Assembly (NCBI GenBank): GCA_002336245.1
Contig: DDDG01000003.1
Coordinates: 223,466 to 255,349 of the forward strand
Direction of reading: 5' to 3'
DNA: 31,884 nt
Origin: Flavobacteriales bacterium UBA1986
Lineage (GTDB): Bacteria; Bacteroidota; Bacteroidia; Flavobacteriales_G; Salibacteraceae
The position numbers and the translations under genes were made by a program. The notes beneath the pieces were generated by a model. That model was not told where the DNA came from. It saw nothing but the letters and a program-made list of their open reading frames with translations, and searched no databases. Position 1 is the first letter of the stretch; each line of letters begins with the position of its first letter. Of the stretch, positions 14,856 to 23,334 are shown piece by piece.

Positions 14856-15137
14856 TCAGTAACCAATGGTGAAATATTTATCGTTGATTGGAGGAAGTTG
14901 TTCTATTTGAAGTTCATTAACCCGAGCCATGGCCGGGCCATCTTCGGCCCATTTAATCATCTCCAAACACTCTTGAAGCGCGCCTTCCACTTCCATCATC
15001 ACGCTGCCATCATCCATGTTCTTCACCCAACCATTGAGGTTGTGCTTCACAGCCATGTCTTGCGTAGATTTTCTAAACCACACACCTTGCACTTTTCCGA
15101 GAACGTGCACCCTAAATCGATAATCCAATTTTTCCAT
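14856..15137 (-). CDS. acyP: Acylphosphatase
   Basis: Small cytosolic enzyme hydrolysing the carboxyl-phosphate bond of acylphosphates. The 93-residue protein has full family length. Both catalytic positions are visible: Arg22 in GKVQGVWFRKST and Asn40 in GWVKNMDDGSV. The ATG at 15137 begins directly before the first strand (RFRVHVLG). It lies upstream of the TonB receptor on the same strand with an 82-bp gap containing a probable operator, so the two are more likely separately controlled. It is divergent from the DUF2911 gene. Confidence 0.93.
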   Translation of the reverse strand: MEKLDYRFRVHVLGKVQGVWFRKSTQDMAVKHNLNGWVKNMDDGSVMMEVEGALQECLEMIKWAEDGPAMARVNELQIEQLPPINDKYFTIGY

Positions 15138-15166
15138 CCCGATGAATAGGTCTGAAAATTAACCAA

Positions 15167-15195
15167 TTGACCGAAGCAATTGCCGAGTACATTTG
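15167..15195 (+). promoter_or_regulatory. Promoter of the DUF2911 gene
   Basis: TTG at 15167-15169, an 18-bp spacer and TACATTTG at 15188-15195, a full TAnnTTTG match. The ATG at 15220 is 24 bp further on, which argues against any start upstream of it. Confidence 0.72.
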
Positions 15196-15219
15196 TATCC
15201 TTCTAAACGAAAACAAATC

Positions 15220-16098
15220 ATGAATAAAATTAAAAACACTCTTCTACTCGCGCTTATTCTATTGGCCGGATCTGCATCTGCCCAAGAATTACCAATGCCG
15301 AGTCCAACTTCAACCTTAACTCAACGCATCGGTCTTACCGACATCAGCATCACATACTCTCGCCCTAGTATGAAAGGCCGCATGATTTGGGGTGACCTGG
15401 TTCCAATGGATAAAATTTGGAGAACAGGCGCCAACAAAGCCACCAAAATCAGCTTTTCAAATGATGTCAAAATCCTAGAGAAACCCGTTGCTGCTGGTGA
15501 GTATTCAGTATTCACTATCCCGGCAGACGGAATCTGGACGCTCATTCTCAACAGCGACCTCGAGCTTTGGGGAACAGGTGACTACGATTCATTAAAAGAT
15601 GTTCTTCGTGTAGAGCTTCCGGTAGACGTCAACCCAATGCAAGCTGAAACCATGACCTTCTACTTCGACAACTTAAGTTCAGACGGTGGAGTTCTTTATC
15701 TCACATGGGCCGAATTGCGCATTCCAATCGTGATCAGCACCAACGATCATGAGATTGCAATGAAGAACATTGAGAAAGCCATTGCCGAAAATGAAAAGAA
15801 CGATTACGGTCCTTACATCAATGCAGCCAATTATTTGAACGGAAAAGGCATGTCGAAACAAGCCATTGAGTACGCCGAAAAAGGTGTGAACCTCAGCGAC
15901 TACTGGTATGCACATTGGAGCTTAGCAAAAATTTATGGCGACGCTCAGAAATGGGATGATGCCGTTGCTTCAGCGAACATGGCCAAGTCGAAAGGCATGG
16001 AGACCTACAAGGAAAAGGGTCGTGATTTCAGCCCTTACGAAAAAGACATTGACAAGAAAATTGCTCAATGGAAAGCAGATAAGAAAGCGAAGAAATAA
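15220..16098 (+). CDS. Secreted DUF2911 protein with C-terminal TPR-like region
   Basis: A 292-residue exported protein: signal peptide MNKIKNTLLLALILLAGSASAQ, a DUF2911 domain (about 28-180, with ISITYSRPSMKGRMIWGDLVPMDKIWRTGANKAT, GEYSVFTIP and WTLILNSD), then helical repeats of TPR character (about 185-280: NYGPYINAANYLNGKG, AIEYAEKGVNLSDYWYAHWSLAKIYGDAQKWDDAVASANMAK). DUF2911 proteins are frequent in Bacteroidota and have no established function. The ATG at 15220 was preferred to an ATG-less extension back to 15193 because the promoter box ends at 15195. A strong terminator follows at 16116-16151. Confidence 0.9.
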   Translation: MNKIKNTLLLALILLAGSASAQELPMPSPTSTLTQRIGLTDISITYSRPSMKGRMIWGDLVPMDKIWRTGANKATKISFSNDVKILEKPVAAGEYSVFTIPADGIWTLILNSDLELWGTGDYDSLKDVLRVELPVDVNPMQAETMTFYFDNLSSDGGVLYLTWAELRIPIVISTNDHEIAMKNIEKAIAENEKNDYGPYINAANYLNGKGMSKQAIEYAEKGVNLSDYWYAHWSLAKIYGDAQKWDDAVASANMAKSKGMETYKEKGRDFSPYEKDIDKKIAQWKADKKAKK

Positions 16099-16115
16099 TT
16101 CGTTTTACCAAAATA

Positions 16116-16151
16116 AAAAGCCCCTGAGCACTTTGCACAGGGGCTTTTTTT
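16116..16151. terminator. Bidirectional rho-independent terminator
   Basis: Stem AAAAGCCCCTG with CAGGGGCTTTT around an 11-nt loop, followed by a T-run on the plus strand and, read on the minus strand, also by a T-rich run. It sits between the convergent DUF2911 and S9 peptidase genes and can serve both. Confidence 0.92.
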
Positions 16152-16168
16152 ATGCTCTAAAATGAGGC

Positions 16169-18106
16169 TTAACTTTCAGTTTCTACAGTTGCTTGGTCAC
16201 CAATGTGCTTAGCTAGGAATTTCTCCATTGCCCGGTAGAAGTCAAATCGATTCTCTTCATTACGGAAGCCATGCCCTTCGTCGTCCTTTACGAGGTATTC
16301 AACTTCAACACCACGAGCTTTCATTGCTTCAACCATTTGGTCTGCCTCCGACTTTTTCACTCGAGGGTCGTTTGCCCCTTGAGCTATGAATAGAGGGGCC
16401 GTGATCTTCTCTGCGTTCAAGGAAGGAGAATAGGCAGCCAACATAGCGCTGTCGGCCTCGGGGTGCCCAACCATTTCGTAAAGCATTTCAAGGTACTGAG
16501 TCCAGTATGGAGGAATGGTTTCCATGAAGGTGAACAGATTCGAAACACCAACATAATCAACGCCACAAGCATAAAGGTTGGGCGTATAGGTAAGTCCCGC
16601 TAAAGTTGCGTAACCCCCGTAGCTTCCTCCGTAGATGGCCACCCGGCTTGAATCTGCTATGCCTTGATCGATGAGCCATTGAGCTCCATCGCTCACATCG
16701 TCTTGCATGGCTTGTCCCCATTGCTTGAATGAAGCTTCCCAAAAGGCTCTTCCAAAACCAACAGAACCACGATAATTCATTTGAAGAACTGCATAACCGC
16801 GGTTCGCTAAGAATTGAACTTCATTGCTGTATCCCCAATAATCGCGAGCCCAAGGACCTCCGTGAACATTGACGACTACGGGTAGATTTTTAGCTTCTTT
16901 TCCTTTTGGAAGTGTGAGGTACCCACGAATGGTTAATCCATCTCGAGATTGATAACTCACAGGCTGCATTTCGGCCATTTCATCTTCTTGAACCCAAGGG
17001 CTTACATCTTCAAGTTTTTCCAAACGATCTTCAGCAATGTCGTAGAAATAATAGGCTCCCAACGACCGGTCGCTGTAAGTTCGAACGACGAGCTTGCTTT
17101 CGTCTTTACTTCTACCACTGATGCCAATCTCATAACCAGCTAGCTTGGCTTCAAGCTTTTTAAACCATGCTTCCGTTTCGGCGTCCAAGAAACTGCGTTC
17201 GCGTTTGTCGATGGTATAGCTGACAGTGGTCAACACCTTTCGCTTTCTTGAATAAGAAAGATTCGAAACGTCCACATCTGGGTGCTCGAAAAGAATTTCT
17301 CCGAGTTCCTTCTTGGCAACATCGTACATGCGAATGGCACTTTTATCGCGACCAACATTTGAACTTACATACAGGTTCTTATTGTCGAATGTGAAGAAGA
17401 GTGGGTCAAGCGATTCTTTGAAATTGCCCGTAAAGAGAATTTCCCATTCGGAATCTTCAGTCTCGCGGTACATCAAGCTGTTGTTGACGCCATCCGTTGT
17501 TAAGGCCACGCGCAATTTGCCTTCATGGTCTGTCATCCAACCAGAAATGTTTCCTGGGTTTTCGGCCAACATGCTGAGCTCTCCTGTTTGAACATTTAAG
17601 CGATAAGGATCGTAAATGCGTTGATCGCGCTTGTTGAGGCCAACCATTACATAATCCTCTTGGTCTTCGAGATCGTCTATCAATTCTGTACGAACGCTGT
17701 CGAAAGCGGTAAGAGATTGTGGATTGCTCCCATCAATGTTTACGGCGTAGAGTGCAAAGTTTTCGTCTCCCCCATTGTCTTTAAGGTATAGGATGCGCTC
17801 ATTGCTCACCCAAGTATAACCAGCAATGTCTCGGTCTGTGACATCAGTAATTCTCATAGACTCCGAATCGCCAATCTTTTGAATGAAGACATTCATCCGG
17901 CTTTCGTAGGGAGCCATGAAGGAATAGAACATTCCGTCTGGGGAAATCTGGTAGCTCGATTTATCGGGATTCTTGAAAAAATCTTCCAATGGGATTTCAC
18001 GAACTGCTGTCATAGTTACTTCTTCTTGATTGCTCGCAGCTTGTTCTTGACACGAAGTCAAAAAGAGGCCAAAAGAGGCCATTGCGAATAATAGGTTGAT
18101 TTTCAT
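16169..18106 (-). CDS. S9 family prolyl oligopeptidase-type peptidase, lipoprotein
   Basis: A 645-residue serine peptidase of the prolyl oligopeptidase / acylaminoacyl-peptidase family. The N-terminus MKINLLFAMASFGLFLTSC is a lipoprotein signal with Cys at 19, so it is probably anchored in the envelope. A beta-propeller-like region (about 35-370, with repeated YxxD and DIAGYTWVSNERILYL segments) precedes the alpha/beta-hydrolase domain (about 395-635). The catalytic triad is visible: Ser495 in YGGSYGGYA, Asp580 in GANDPRV and His612 in DEGHGF. Oxyanion-region HGGPWARD is also present. It probably degrades oligopeptides in the periplasm. The -7 box at 18129-18136 and the terminator at 16116-16151 suggest a monocistronic unit. 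Confidence 0.93.
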   Translation of the reverse strand: MKINLLFAMASFGLFLTSCQEQAASNQEEVTMTAVREIPLEDFFKNPDKSSYQISPDGMFYSFMAPYESRMNVFIQKIGDSESMRITDVTDRDIAGYTWVSNERILYLKDNGGDENFALYAVNIDGSNPQSLTAFDSVRTELIDDLEDQEDYVMVGLNKRDQRIYDPYRLNVQTGELSMLAENPGNISGWMTDHEGKLRVALTTDGVNNSLMYRETEDSEWEILFTGNFKESLDPLFFTFDNKNLYVSSNVGRDKSAIRMYDVAKKELGEILFEHPDVDVSNLSYSRKRKVLTTVSYTIDKRERSFLDAETEAWFKKLEAKLAGYEIGISGRSKDESKLVVRTYSDRSLGAYYFYDIAEDRLEKLEDVSPWVQEDEMAEMQPVSYQSRDGLTIRGYLTLPKGKEAKNLPVVVNVHGGPWARDYWGYSNEVQFLANRGYAVLQMNYRGSVGFGRAFWEASFKQWGQAMQDDVSDGAQWLIDQGIADSSRVAIYGGSYGGYATLAGLTYTPNLYACGVDYVGVSNLFTFMETIPPYWTQYLEMLYEMVGHPEADSAMLAAYSPSLNAEKITAPLFIAQGANDPRVKKSEADQMVEAMKARGVEVEYLVKDDEGHGFRNEENRFDFYRAMEKFLAKHIGDQATVETES

Positions 18107-18128
18107 TAGATTAATTCTTGGTGAGCGG

Positions 18129-18136
18129 CAAAGCTA
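18129..18136 (-). promoter_or_regulatory. -7 box of the S9 peptidase gene
   Basis: The minus strand reads TAGCTTTG, a full TAnnTTTG match followed by CCGC, 22 bp before the ATG at 18106. No clear -33 TTG. Confidence 0.55.
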
Positions 18137-18197
18137 AGTACAGAGCAGTCAGTTTGTTGCCCACCCATCAACGAATACAACCTTTGGTAAATGAGGT

Positions 18198-18560
18198 TTA
18201 AGCGCGTCGCAGTGCAAAGCGGATGTTCACCAGATGCCCGAAGATGAGACCCAAGGCAGCCACATACGAAAGCATTCGCATCACGAGCAGATCTTCAAAA
18301 AACATCCCCAGAATGAGTGAACCCAAGGACGCCCACAAAAGCAAATTGATCCAAGATGCTGGCTGGTTTCGAGTTGTGAGATAGACAGCTGTGGCCGAAA
18401 TAAGCGCGAAGAAAACGTCGAACCAAAGATGATCGAACCAAGAGCCCAATGCGTTGCTCGACAAAATAATGGCTGGTGGAATAAGGCAATGTAAGAGGCA
18501 GAGTATCGAGCTGCATACTCCTAGATAATCTGCGCGTTTAGAAATTCCTGTGATTGCCAT
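18198..18560 (-). CDS. MerC-domain membrane protein
   Basis: A 120-residue inner-membrane protein with four predicted membrane spans. The first contains CSSILCLLHC (Cys16, Cys21, Cys25 with His24), the thiol-rich signature of MerC-type metal-transport proteins. In mercury operons MerC moves Hg(II) across the membrane. In Bacteroidota such genes usually stand alone, without merA, and a broader role in zinc or other soft-metal homeostasis is a reasonable inference. It lies 55 bp downstream of a Fur-family regulator gene. Its promoter (18569-18597) carries a perfect palindrome over the -33 element, suggesting repression by a dimeric metalloregulator. Confidence 0.86.
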   Translation of the reverse strand: MAITGISKRADYLGVCSSILCLLHCLIPPAIILSSNALGSWFDHLWFDVFFALISATAVYLTTRNQPASWINLLLWASLGSLILGMFFEDLLVMRMLSYVAALGLIFGHLVNIRFALRRA

Positions 18561-18568
18561 GAGGGCTC

Positions 18569-18597
18569 CAAAGATACACTTCAGTTCCGTTTTGCAA
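18569..18597 (-). promoter_or_regulatory. Promoter of the merC-like gene
   Basis: On the minus strand: TTG (18597-18595), an 18-bp spacer, TATCTTTG (18576-18569), a full -7 match, 8 bp before the ATG at 18560. The leader is therefore very short. The -33 TTG lies inside the palindrome at 18594-18606. Confidence 0.72.
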
Positions 18598-18606
18598 CAG
18601 TGTTGC
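18594..18606. promoter_or_regulatory. Perfect 13-bp palindrome, candidate Fur-family operator
   Basis: GCAACAGTGTTGC has 6-bp arms around one G. It overlaps the merC -33 box, the usual place for a repressor site, and starts 10 bp past the stop codon of the Fur-family gene. I did not see a second copy in the window. Confidence 0.6.
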
Positions 18607-18615
18607 GTAAAAAAA

Positions 18616-19026
18616 TTAAGAGCAGTCTGGGCAAAGACCTTCTAGAAGCATATTGGCGTCCTTAAGACGATAGCCCGAAGGCAAGCCTACGGCAGGAATT
18701 GAGACATCATGCAAACATTGATTTTTTCCGCAATTGGTGCACAAAAAATGAACGTGCTCATCTTCGTGACTTCCCTCTTTGCAGGAATCGCACAAGGCAT
18801 AGGAGTTTTCCTCCTGTAAGTCCATAACCCTATGAAGAATTCCGCTTTCAGTGAAAGACTTCAACGTCCGGTACACAGTTGCGCGATCGTATTTATCGGC
18901 AAGAATTGTATTGAGCTGGGAGACCCCAAGACTTCGATTCTCCTCTAAAAAATATGAGAGCATATCGAGGCGAACCGGAGTAGACCTCAATTCATGATCT
19001 TTCAATAAATGTTCAGCACGGCTCAT
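18616..19026 (-). CDS. Fur-family metalloregulator (possibly Zur-like)
   Basis: A 136-residue transcriptional regulator with the Fur fold: a winged-helix DNA-binding half (about 1-75, with STPVRLDMLSYFLEEN and the recognition helix region DRATVYRTLKSFTESGILH), then a dimerisation half holding structural zinc pairs C96-x2-C99 and C132-x2-C135. HEDEHVHFLC (His87-Cys96) supplies further ligands. Extra cysteines at 79, 82 and 104 make it unusually Cys-rich. Fur, Zur and PerR cannot be told apart with certainty; the merC neighbour and the palindrome favour a zinc/soft-metal sensor. The -7 box at 19031-19038 is only 4 bp from the ATG, so its mRNA is probably leaderless. Confidence 0.9.
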   Translation of the reverse strand: MSRAEHLLKDHELRSTPVRLDMLSYFLEENRSLGVSQLNTILADKYDRATVYRTLKSFTESGILHRVMDLQEENSYALCDSCKEGSHEDEHVHFLCTNCGKNQCLHDVSIPAVGLPSGYRLKDANMLLEGLCPDCS

Positions 19027-19030
19027 AATT

Positions 19031-19038
19031 CAAAGGTA
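19031..19038 (-). promoter_or_regulatory. -7 box of the Fur-family gene
   Basis: The minus strand reads TACCTTTG, a full TAnnTTTG match, with four bases (AATT) before the ATG at 19026. It occupies the 14-bp gap after the Nudix gene. Confidence 0.6.
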
Positions 19039-19040
19039 CT

Positions 19041-19670
19041 TTAACGAAGCATGTAACGAATTTCTGAAACCATCATGGCCGTCGCCCCCCAAATGATGTG
19101 CTCTCCTATTCGGAAGGCTCGGGTATTCAGTTTGAATCCTTGTTCTCCAACACTCACTTGGGTATCGATCAAGTTTCGCTCATCGAGAAGTTCTTGAAGA
19201 GAAAACTCCAATACTCGCTCAACCTCTATCTCATCTGCGATGAATTTCGGTTGCCGTTCGAGTGCTGCGATGAACGGCTGCACGAAAAAGTTGCTCGGAG
19301 GAATGTACAAGGGCGATAGTTGACCTAAGACTTGAGCAGGGCTCACTTCCACCCCGACCTCTTCAAGGGTTTCCCTCAATGCTGTCTGCATCAAATCATT
19401 GTCTTCTTCTTCTCTTTTCCCGCCAGGAAATCCAATTTGGCCAGAATGAACGCCAGGATAAGCCTTTCGCTCAATGAAGCAAATGTTTGTAGCGGAATCA
19501 ATGGGATAAGCCATCGCTAAAACGGCGCTGTACTTAGGGTTTTGCGCATTCTTCATCGACTCCTCCAAATTTCCTCGCCCTAGTGGCGCCAATTCCAACT
19601 GCGCAATTTCGCCTGGTAATCCAGACACAAGAGAGCTGTTTATTTTTAAAAGAAAGTCGTCGAAGTGCAC
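19041..19670 (-). CDS. Nudix hydrolase, CoA pyrophosphatase type
   Basis: A 209-residue hydrolase predicted to cleave the pyrophosphate of coenzyme A or derivatives. HSGQIGFPGGKREEEDNDL then ALRETLEEVGV combines the Nudix box with the H.GQI.FPGG prefix of the NudL/CoAse branch. PLYIPPSNFFVQPFI downstream is also typical. The start is taken as GTG at 19670, 7 bp after the gcvP stop; an upstream start at 19736 would overlap gcvP by 59 bp and add 22 non-family residues. It is very probably cotranscribed with gcvP. Confidence 0.88.
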   Translation of the reverse strand: MHFDDFLLKINSSLVSGLPGEIAQLELAPLGRGNLEESMKNAQNPKYSAVLAMAYPIDSATNICFIERKAYPGVHSGQIGFPGGKREEEDNDLMQTALRETLEEVGVEVSPAQVLGQLSPLYIPPSNFFVQPFIAALERQPKFIADEIEVERVLEFSLQELLDERNLIDTQVSVGEQGFKLNTRAFRIGEHIIWGATAMMVSEIRYMLR

Positions 19671-19677
19671 TGAGCTG

Positions 19678-22530
19678 TTATGCCATTTCCATGTACTCCT
19701 CGATGGGCGGACAAACGCAAACCAAGTTTCGGTCACCGTAGGCGTTATCGACGCGCGCTACTGGAACCCAGTACTTGTTCTGCACCAACCAATCCAACGG
19801 ATAGGCTGCCTTTTGACGGCTGTATCCATGGTTCCAATCATCTGAAATAAGAAGGTCTGCTTCGTGCGGAGCGTTTTTCAAGACATTGTCTTCAGCATCT
19901 TGTTCAGCTCGCTCAATCTCAGCTATTTCTTCACGAATGCTCAACATGGCATCACAAAAGCGATCGAGTTCTGCTTGCGACTCACTCTCAGTAGGCTCAA
20001 TCATCATAGTTCCTGCAACTGGGAATGAAACCGTAGGAGCATGGAAACCATAGTCGATTAAGCGCTTGGCGATGTCTTCAACTTCAACCCCAGAAGTTTT
20101 CTTGAATGGCCGGCAGTCGATGATCATCTCATGCGCAACCCTTCCCTTGAGTCCTCGATATAAAACATCGAATTTTCCTTCCAAACGTTTGGCAATGTAG
20201 TTCGCGTTCAAAATGGCCAATTCAGTCGAAGACCTCAAGCCATCCCATCCAAGCATTCTGATGTAGCCGTAGCTGATGAGAAGTATGAGTGCTGAACCCC
20301 AAGGCGCCGCAGATACAGCTCCATTTTCGTTGAGCTCAACTACTTGATGACCTGGTAGAAATGGGACTAAATGTTTTGCTACTCCAATTGGACCAACACC
20401 TGGCCCTCCACCTCCGTGAGGAATGGCGAAAGTTTTATGCAAGTTCAAATGACATACGTCGGCACCAATGCTTCCCGGACTTGTCAATCCAACTTGAGCA
20501 TTCATATTCGCACCATCCATGTATACTTGTCCACCATGCTTATGAATGATGTCGGTGATTTCTCGAATGTCGGTTTCGAATACTCCATGGGTAGATGGGT
20601 AGGTAACCATTAGAGCTGCAAGTTCATTGCTGTGCTCTTCAGCTTTCGCTCTCAAGTCATCCAAGTCGATGTTCCCATGCTCATCGGTTTTGGTTACAAC
20701 AACCTTCATCCCAGCCATTACGGCTGAAGCTGGATTCGTACCGTGTGCAGATGCAGGAATCAATGCGATGTTCCTTTGCGTATCTCCGTTGTTTAAGTGA
20801 TAAGCACGAATAACCATCAATCCAGCATACTCGCCTTGCGCACCTGAATTCGGCTGGAAAGACATAGCAGCAAATCCTGTAACCTCACTCAACCATTTGT
20901 CGAGGTTCGAAATCATTTCGTGATAACCCGCCGCTTGATTCAATGGAACGAAGGGGTGAAGTCCTGCAAAAGCTGGGTTGCTGATAGGATACAACTCACT
21001 CGCGGCATTCAATTTCATGGTACAAGAACCCAAGGAAATCATCGATCGGGTAAGCGAAATATCCTTGTTCTCCAAACTCTTGAGGTATCTCATCATATCA
21101 CTTTCGCTGTGGTATAAAGAAAACACTGGGTGAGTCATGAAATCGGAAGAGCGGCTGAATCCACCAATAGCGGCACTCTTTGAATCTGCTTGATATTGAG
21201 CTCCTGCTTTTCCTGCAAAAGCAGCAAAAACATTCAATAGAGTTGAGAGCTCATCTTCGGTGTGCGATTCATCGATGCTTATTCCAACCGAAAGGTCGTC
21301 GATGTACCTCAAATTCACCTCTGCTTCTTCAGCCAATTCTCGAAGTTTATTGATGTCCCCATTCACTTGAACTCGGATTGAGTCGAAGTAATTCTGGTTC
21401 ATATTCATAAAGCCCAGTGCCTCCAATTGCTTTGCGAGAGACGATGATTTTCGATGAACACTTTCAGCGATTTCTTGAAGGCCATCAGGTCCGTGGTACA
21501 CTGCGTAAGCACCAGCCATGATGGCCAAGAGGGCTTGCGCCGTGCAAATGTTTGAAGTAGCTCGCTCTCTCTTAATGTGTTGTTCACGCGTCTGAAGCGC
21601 CATCCTCAAGGCTTTCCTTCCACGGCGATCTTGAGAGACACCTATAATACGACCAGGAATGAATCGCTTGTATTTTTCATGTGTTGCAAAAAAGGCTGCA
21701 TGTGGCCCACCGTATCCCATTGGAACGCCAAATCGTTGTGAATTTCCAACCACCACATCAGCACCCCACTCTCCCGGAGGAGTTAGAAGTGTTAAGCTGA
21801 GAAGGTCCGCACAGACCACCAATCCAATTCCTAGGTCGGTACATTTTTGAGAGAACGCTTTGTTGTCCTTCAGCTCTCCGTATCCATTTGGATACTGCAG
21901 CATCGCGCCAAAGTAGGTTCCATCCAATTCACCATCTTCCACTTTTCCAAACACCAGTTCAATGCCCAAAGGAATTGCCCGATGAGTACATACATCTATC
22001 GTCTGTGGGAAAATGTCTTCATCGATGAAAAACTTCTTTACCTCATCTTTCACCTGAGCACGTTCACGCGCGTGATACAGCATGATCATACCTTCACTAG
22101 CGGCGGTTGCTTCATCCAAAAGGGAAGCATTGGCCAATTCCATTCCCGTGAGATCACTCACCATGGTTTGAAAGTTCAACAAACCTTCGAGTCTACCCTG
22201 AGAAATTTCTGCCTGATATGGCGTGTATGCCGTATACCATCCTGGGTTTTCCAAGATGTTCCTTTTAATCACGGAAGGTGTTAGCGTTCCGTAATAACCC
22301 ATACCAATGTAATTGGAAAAGAGCTGATTTTTTGCAGCCAATTCATCGATGTGACTCAAGTACTCAGACTCTGAAAGTGCATCCGGAACATTGAGTTCGC
22401 GATTCAACCGAATGCTGTCTGGAATTGTTTGAGAAATCAATTCATTTAGGTCCTGAGCCCCAATCTTAGTCAACATATCCTGCTGATCTGAGCTTCTTGG
22501 TCCTATGTGTCTGTCTGAGAATTTTTTCAT
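19678..22530 (-). CDS. gcvP: Glycine dehydrogenase (decarboxylating), P-protein of the glycine cleavage system
   Basis: PLP enzyme that decarboxylates glycine and passes the aminomethyl group to lipoylated GcvH. The 950-residue length shows the single-chain form, with N- and C-terminal halves fused. Recognisable blocks are the N-terminal DRHIGP and FSNYIGMGYYGTLTPSVIKRNILENPGWYTAYTPYQAEISQGRLE, the central SCTMKLNAASEL, and the PLP-lysine segment NLHKTFAIPHGGGGPGVGPIGV (Lys near residue 697). The end RNLVCVCPPIEEYMEMA is typical. gcvH and gcvT are not in this window. The ATG at 22530 begins with MKKFSDRHIGP as expected. There is no room for a glycine riboswitch: only about 30 bp separate promoter and start. 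Confidence 0.97.
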   Translation of the reverse strand: MKKFSDRHIGPRSSDQQDMLTKIGAQDLNELISQTIPDSIRLNRELNVPDALSESEYLSHIDELAAKNQLFSNYIGMGYYGTLTPSVIKRNILENPGWYTAYTPYQAEISQGRLEGLLNFQTMVSDLTGMELANASLLDEATAASEGMIMLYHARERAQVKDEVKKFFIDEDIFPQTIDVCTHRAIPLGIELVFGKVEDGELDGTYFGAMLQYPNGYGELKDNKAFSQKCTDLGIGLVVCADLLSLTLLTPPGEWGADVVVGNSQRFGVPMGYGGPHAAFFATHEKYKRFIPGRIIGVSQDRRGRKALRMALQTREQHIKRERATSNICTAQALLAIMAGAYAVYHGPDGLQEIAESVHRKSSSLAKQLEALGFMNMNQNYFDSIRVQVNGDINKLRELAEEAEVNLRYIDDLSVGISIDESHTEDELSTLLNVFAAFAGKAGAQYQADSKSAAIGGFSRSSDFMTHPVFSLYHSESDMMRYLKSLENKDISLTRSMISLGSCTMKLNAASELYPISNPAFAGLHPFVPLNQAAGYHEMISNLDKWLSEVTGFAAMSFQPNSGAQGEYAGLMVIRAYHLNNGDTQRNIALIPASAHGTNPASAVMAGMKVVVTKTDEHGNIDLDDLRAKAEEHSNELAALMVTYPSTHGVFETDIREITDIIHKHGGQVYMDGANMNAQVGLTSPGSIGADVCHLNLHKTFAIPHGGGGPGVGPIGVAKHLVPFLPGHQVVELNENGAVSAAPWGSALILLISYGYIRMLGWDGLRSSTELAILNANYIAKRLEGKFDVLYRGLKGRVAHEMIIDCRPFKKTSGVEVEDIAKRLIDYGFHAPTVSFPVAGTMMIEPTESESQAELDRFCDAMLSIREEIAEIERAEQDAEDNVLKNAPHEADLLISDDWNHGYSRQKAAYPLDWLVQNKYWVPVARVDNAYGDRNLVCVCPPIEEYMEMA

Positions 22531-22567
22531 GAATATTCTTCTTTATTATCTGCTAAACAACGGAGGT

Positions 22568-22596
22568 CAAATATAGTTGAAAGTCCTCCTTTTCAA
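22568..22596 (-). promoter_or_regulatory. Promoter of gcvP
   Basis: Minus strand: TTG (22596-22594), an 18-bp spacer, TATATTTG (22575-22568), a full -7 match. The ATG is at 22530, giving a leader of roughly 30 nt. Confidence 0.75.
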
Positions 22597-22648
22597 CCCC
22601 TTCTTTCCCTCCCACAAAATAACTGACTATCAGGCGCATAACGAAAGC

Positions 22649-22679
22649 TTGGAGAGGCACAAATTATCTTATACTTTTG
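22649..22679 (+). promoter_or_regulatory. Promoter of the 210-residue exported protein gene
   Basis: TTG at 22649-22651, a 20-bp spacer, TACTTTTG at 22672-22679 followed by CCGCCG. It fixes the downstream ATG at 22697 as the start, although the frame is open back to 22577. Confidence 0.75.
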
Positions 22680-22696
22680 CCGCCGACCCATTTATC

Positions 22697-23329
22697 ATGA
22701 AAACAAGAATTTTTTTCGCATTTGTCTTTGGACTTCTTTGCATAAGCGCTCAGGCTCAAGATCAAATCATCCTGCGAAACGGAGCTAGCCTTGACTGTAA
22801 GGTATTGAATGCTGGTGATTACGAAATAAAATATGAAGTCACCAAAAAAAGCGGCAAGAAGAAACATCGCTACATAGAGCGTGAAATGGTTTTTTCCGTG
22901 TTGAGAGAAGGTGAGGCCGAACAGATTTTCTACGAGAAAAATCCCGACAACGGAGACTACTTTGAAATAGACCAGATGCGCAAGTTTATATACGGCGCTC
23001 AAGATGCTCAAGAACAATACAAAGCGCGTTTGCCTATGGCGATCGGATTTGGCCTTGGAGCAGTTGGTGGGTTTTTCACTGGTGGTAGCATTCTTTTTGT
23101 CACCGTTCCTTTTGCAGCCACTATGATTGCTGTGATTCCACCTGTGCATCCTCACAATCGCCAGGTGAGAGATAAGAACTTAATCAACGACCCAAGCTAT
23201 GTACTTGGCTATGTACTTGGCTATGAGCGCACCGCCCGCAATAAAAAAATCATGCACGCCTTAATAGGTAGTGCCATTGGTACTGCAGCCGGCGTAATCA
23301 CATACAACGTCCTTCCCGGTACGGAATAG
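22697..23329 (+). CDS. Exported/membrane protein of unknown function
   Basis: A 210-residue protein: signal peptide MKTRIFFAFVFGLLCISAQAQ, a small beta-rich domain (about 21-80: DQIILRNGASLDCKVLNAGDYEIKYEV...REMVFSVLREGE), then glycine-rich hydrophobic segments (about 112-145 and 190-206) that look like membrane or membrane-hairpin spans. The N-terminal pattern of a 'NG..i.akVl.v...eIkY' unit occurs in many uncharacterised Bacteroidota envelope proteins; I know no function for it. A 12-bp tandem duplication in the gene (23197-23220) encodes YVLGYVLGY. It is followed after 5 bp by the UbiA-like gene, so the two are probably cotranscribed. Confidence 0.78.
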   Translation: MKTRIFFAFVFGLLCISAQAQDQIILRNGASLDCKVLNAGDYEIKYEVTKKSGKKKHRYIEREMVFSVLREGEAEQIFYEKNPDNGDYFEIDQMRKFIYGAQDAQEQYKARLPMAIGFGLGAVGGFFTGGSILFVTVPFAATMIAVIPPVHPHNRQVRDKNLINDPSYVLGYVLGYERTARNKKIMHALIGSAIGTAAGVITYNVLPGTE

Positions 23330-23334
23330 AGCTT

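Noticed and set aside
22530..22568. Glycine riboswitch upstream of gcvP
   Set aside because: The promoter lies about 38 bp from the start codon, far too close for a glycine aptamer.
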